A DNA stretch of 64,000 bases from a bacterium. Its GTDB lineage: Bacteria > Vulcanimicrobiota > JABDET01. Shown in pieces: positions 61,552-64,000 of this stretch (its first letter is position 1; every line of letters starts with the position of its first letter). The stretch covers positions 78,769-142,768 of the forward strand of contig JAJYZB010000007.1 of the NCBI GenBank assembly GCA_021800275.1, written 5' to 3'. The position numbers and the translations under genes are program-made. Under the pieces are notes generated by a model, which searched no databases, was not told the origin of the DNA, and worked only from the letters and a program-made list of their open reading frames with translations.

Positions 61552-62028
61552 GTGAGCAATTTTGAACGAACTTTTGTGATGATCAAACCCGATGCCGTGG
61601 AAAGAGGTTTAACAGGAAAGATCCTCTCCAGAATTGAGAGAAAAGGTTTCAAGATGGTTGGCATGAAGTTCCTTCTAATGACAAAGTCCAAAGCTGAAGA
61701 ATTGTACTCTCCGCACAAAGGAAAACCTTTTTTTGTCTCTCTGGTGGAATTCATCACATCGGCTCCTCTGGTGGTAATGGTTTTAGAAGGACCTGACTGT
61801 ATTCGTCAAATTCGAAAACTGATGGGAGCCACAAACTGCGCTGAAGCTGAACCTGGAACTATTCGGGGCGATTTTGGAGTTTCTATTCAAAACAACCTGA
61901 TCCATGGTTCTGATTCTCCCGAGTCTGCAAAAAGAGAAATGGCAGTATTTTTTACAGAGCAGGAACTGGTCAACCACCAGCGTTCACTGGAAAAATGGAT
62001 CTCTCCGGCTCCAACTCCAGTTCATTAA
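61552..62028 (+). CDS. ndk: Nucleoside diphosphate kinase
   Basis: 158 residues. 'RTFVMIKPDAVERGLTGKIL', 'MLGATNCAEA'-type 'LMGATNCAEAEPGTIRGDFG' and the catalytic His in 'QNNLIHGSDSPESAKREMAV'. GTG start. Slightly longer than the ~140-residue core because of its C-terminal tail. It balances NTP pools. 34-base overlap with rsmI. Confidence 0.96.
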   Translation: MSNFERTFVMIKPDAVERGLTGKILSRIERKGFKMVGMKFLLMTKSKAEELYSPHKGKPFFVSLVEFITSAPLVVMVLEGPDCIRQIRKLMGATNCAEAEPGTIRGDFGVSIQNNLIHGSDSPESAKREMAVFFTEQELVNHQRSLEKWISPAPTPVH

Positions 62029-62864
62029 ATTCACAAAAAGGAACGCTTTATATCTGTCCAACCCCGATTGGAAATCTGGACGATCTCACTTTTCGGGCTG
62101 CGCGAATCTTAAAAGAAGTGGATCTCATAGCAGCTGAAAATACACTGCACACCCAGAAGCTTCTGAATCATTATGGAATTTCAAAACCATTAATCAGTTA
62201 CTTTGATTCTGAAAAAGCAGAAATCAAAGAGGAAAAATTAATTGCTAAATTAGAAAGCGGTCTCAATATAGCCCTTGTTTCAAGCGCTGGAACCCCACTT
62301 ATCAGCGATCCCGGATACAAACTGATAAAAAAATGCATTGATAAAAAGATCAAGATTGTGCCACTGCCAGGACCATCGGCAGCAGTAACGGCTTTAACGA
62401 TATCAGGAATCTCTCCTCATCAATTTTTTTTTGGCGGATTCCTGCCCTCTAAAACGAAAGCAAGAAAATCAGCTTTAAAACAGATCGAATCTTCTCCCTG
62501 CACACTAATCTTTTATGAAGCTCCTCATCGAATTGTTGAGAGTTTATCGGACTGTTTGGAAATTTTAGGGAACAGAGAAGCCGCTCTAGTTCGTGAGTTG
62601 ACAAAAATATATGAAGAGACCCTTCGAGGAAAACTTTCTGAAATTCTAGACTGGATCCAAATAAAACCAATCAAAGGGGAAATCACCCTGGTTATTTCAG
62701 GAAACCAGAACAATGCTGCTGACCGTTTAAAAAGAGCTGAAATCGAAATGGAATCCCTGGTGAAAAAAGGAATTCCGCTTTCACAAGCAGCAAAGGAGGC
62801 GGCAAAAAAACATGAAATCTCGAAAAATAAATTATATTCTCGGGCTCGTTTGCTTACTCTTTAG
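61995..62864 (+). CDS. rsmI: 16S rRNA (cytidine1402-2'-O)-methyltransferase RsmI
   Basis: 289 residues of the tetrapyrrole-methylase fold. 'LYICPTPIGNLDDLTFRAAR', 'HTQKLLNHYGI', 'ALVSSAGTPLISDPGYKLIK', 'VPLPGPSAAVTALTISG' and 'FFFGGFLPSK' are RsmI signatures. It overlaps the ndk end and the next lipoprotein gene. Confidence 0.96.
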   Translation: MDLSGSNSSSLNSQKGTLYICPTPIGNLDDLTFRAARILKEVDLIAAENTLHTQKLLNHYGISKPLISYFDSEKAEIKEEKLIAKLESGLNIALVSSAGTPLISDPGYKLIKKCIDKKIKIVPLPGPSAAVTALTISGISPHQFFFGGFLPSKTKARKSALKQIESSPCTLIFYEAPHRIVESLSDCLEILGNREAALVRELTKIYEETLRGKLSEILDWIQIKPIKGEITLVISGNQNNAADRLKRAEIEMESLVKKGIPLSQAAKEAAKKHEISKNKLYSRARLLTL

Positions 62865-63408
62865 TTTTCTTCTGCAGGGATGCAGAAGACCTGTTGTCAT
62901 TTTACAATTTCCGCTCAAAAACCATGCTTCCTGGATTTATAAAGGAGTGACTCAATACAAGATTATTGGAACAGCAGAGAAAACACCGCCTATGAAATAT
63001 GTCCTTGCCTCCCACCAGCTTTCCAAGAAAACTTCATCCCCTTTCAGTCTTACTTTATCAGCAGAAGGCAGCCCTCTTGAAACCCTGCAGCTGATGAAAA
63101 CCCCAAAGGGCATAATCAATCCTTTAACTGGAGATTTGTGGATTCCAAGACAGATTAAAATGGGGGACACCTGGAACACCCATGATCAAGGGAGCAAGAT
63201 TTCATTTACTCTAAGCAGCATGACAAAAATAACTGTCCCTGCGGGGACCTTTTCTATATATATCATAAATTTCAAGGGTCCACAAAAATACCACGGCTCC
63301 TTTTCTCTGGATCCATCTGTGGGCATTATTTCTTTTAACTGGTCAGCGCGCTCCTCCAGCGGACTATCTCAAACCAGACTCAAACTGGTTTCGTACCAGC
63401 TGCATTGA
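62812..63408 (+). CDS. Small lipoprotein of unknown function
   Basis: 198 residues. Signal with lipobox 'SFLLQGC' (Cys at ~24). The mature part has beta-rich stretches 'HASWIYKGVTQYKII' and 'KISFTLSSMTKITVPAGTFS', 'SVGIISFNWSARS'. Family not recognised. It overlaps rsmI by 53 bases, in a different frame, so it is coupled. GGAG lies upstream of the ATG in the rsmI frame. Confidence 0.7.
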   Translation: MKSRKINYILGLVCLLFSFLLQGCRRPVVILQFPLKNHASWIYKGVTQYKIIGTAEKTPPMKYVLASHQLSKKTSSPFSLTLSAEGSPLETLQLMKTPKGIINPLTGDLWIPRQIKMGDTWNTHDQGSKISFTLSSMTKITVPAGTFSIYIINFKGPQKYHGSFSLDPSVGIISFNWSARSSSGLSQTRLKLVSYQLH

Positions 63409-63668
63409 AATAACAGGAAAAATTTCATTGAATCATGAAGCCTTACCTCAAAAATAATGTCAAAACCCTTTACAATTCCCCTGGATAAAAAACTCTACCA
63501 CATCCACTGTTTCAATCCCTTCTTTATTCAAATGTGCAGCATTTGAGAAAAACAAATCAAAAGTAGTTCCCCCACAAGCAGTGATATAAAGCCAGCAGGA
63601 ATCAGGAGATATTAAAATCAATAACCTATCACATATTGATAAATCATACTTTCAAAAGGAGGTTGTTT

Positions 63669-64000
63669 ATGTCATCTTTTTTCCAAAAACATCAAACTTT
63701 CTTCGGACTCACTGTAGGAGCTGTGATTCTTGCAGGCTCCCTTCTCCTGGGCATCTTTCTGTTAAAAGGATCTCCAGCGGCTTATGGATATTCTGCGGGA
63801 AATTCAAGTTTATCTACTGTGGGGGGAGTGGCTGCCCTGGTTCACGGCAGACCTGCCCTTATCCTCATTCACCCCAATGGGCAAGTCTCTGCTCAATTTC
63901 TTTCTTCAGGAGTAGAGTTCCCGGGAACCAATTCGGTTTCTGTGTCCTGCAGTCAAGGAGGAAATGGAGCGTTCTCTTGTTTTGCTGTAGGTCCTGATCA
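63669..64000 (+). CDS. Exported protein, N-terminal part (cut by window edge)
   Basis: The first 110 residues only. An N-terminal hydrophobic segment ('FGLTVGAVILAGSLLLGIFL', ~residues 13-32) is followed by a Ser/Gly-rich mature part with Cys residues ('SVSCSQGGNGAFSCFAVGPD'). AAAAGGAGG ends 6 bases before the ATG, the best ribosome binding site in the region. The family cannot be told from this part. Confidence 0.7.
   Translation, partial: MSSFFQKHQTFFGLTVGAVILAGSLLLGIFLLKGSPAAYGYSAGNSSLSTVGGVAALVHGRPALILIHPNGQVSAQFLSSGVEFPGTNSVSVSCSQGGNGAFSCFAVGPD

Overview
The window reads as ordinary chromosome from an uncultured, low-GC, diderm heterotrophic bacterium. Support for an outer membrane: a partial LptC-like gene at the left edge, lgt plus lipobox proteins, a possible LolA-like protein, periplasmic HtrA, dapF, and a squalene (hopanoid-type) operon. 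I could not place the phylum from sequence alone. There is no rRNA, tRNA, insertion sequence, prophage or CRISPR array. Genes are dense, with many 1-40 bp overlaps; GTG and TTG starts are common.

Layout. 1-5 kb: end of an LPS-export gene, then a four-gene nucleoside-type ABC importer (BMP lipoprotein, double ATPase, two permeases). 5-10 kb: hflX, an HU protein and a folate cluster (folC-folP-folB-folK). 10-15 kb: accessory patch with a Gly/Met-rich protein carrying a DUF1521-like (autocleavage) region, a zinc-ribbon coiled-coil protein, an orphan YcaO enzyme and a Uma2-type protein. 15-26 kb: anmK, then the run cphB-cphA-nmrA-like-dcd-pyrR-pyrB-pyrC (cyanophycin turnover and pyrimidine synthesis), with a PyrR-type RNA loop over the pyrB ribosome binding site, and rplM-rpsI on the other strand. 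26-36 kb: a very basic TPR-flanked protein, a TPR protein, pdhA-lpd, wecB, lgt, an rluD-type gene, a lipase-like protein with Cys in place of the catalytic Ser, and holB. 36-44 kb (minus): ftsK-miaA-hfq-dapF-TPR-DUF151-mtnP. 44-50 kb: three-gene set with two tandem-duplicated YbjQ-like proteins, argS, htrA and two DsrE-fold proteins. 50-56 kb: possible LolA-like gene, mutY, a mazEF toxin-antitoxin pair with an apparently leaderless promoter, a methyltransferase and an aldehyde dehydrogenase. 55-61 kb (minus): a low-complexity Ala/Gln/Ser protein, then hpnC-hpnD-hpnE with two small regulatory-looking genes. 61-64 kb: Nudix hydrolase, a 45-residue zinc-ribbon gene overlapping it tail to tail, ndk, rsmI, a lipoprotein and a truncated secreted protein.

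Most worth following up: the DUF1521-like protein with a GDPH site; the PyrR loop that embeds the pyrB Shine-Dalgarno; the Ser-to-Cys lipase homologue; the leaderless mazEF promoter; the paired 11-bp-period TTGTTAA repeats upstream of two otherwise unrelated low-complexity proteins; the three-gene YbjQ-like cluster; and the 45-residue zinc ribbon. All calls are by eye from motifs, with no database search.
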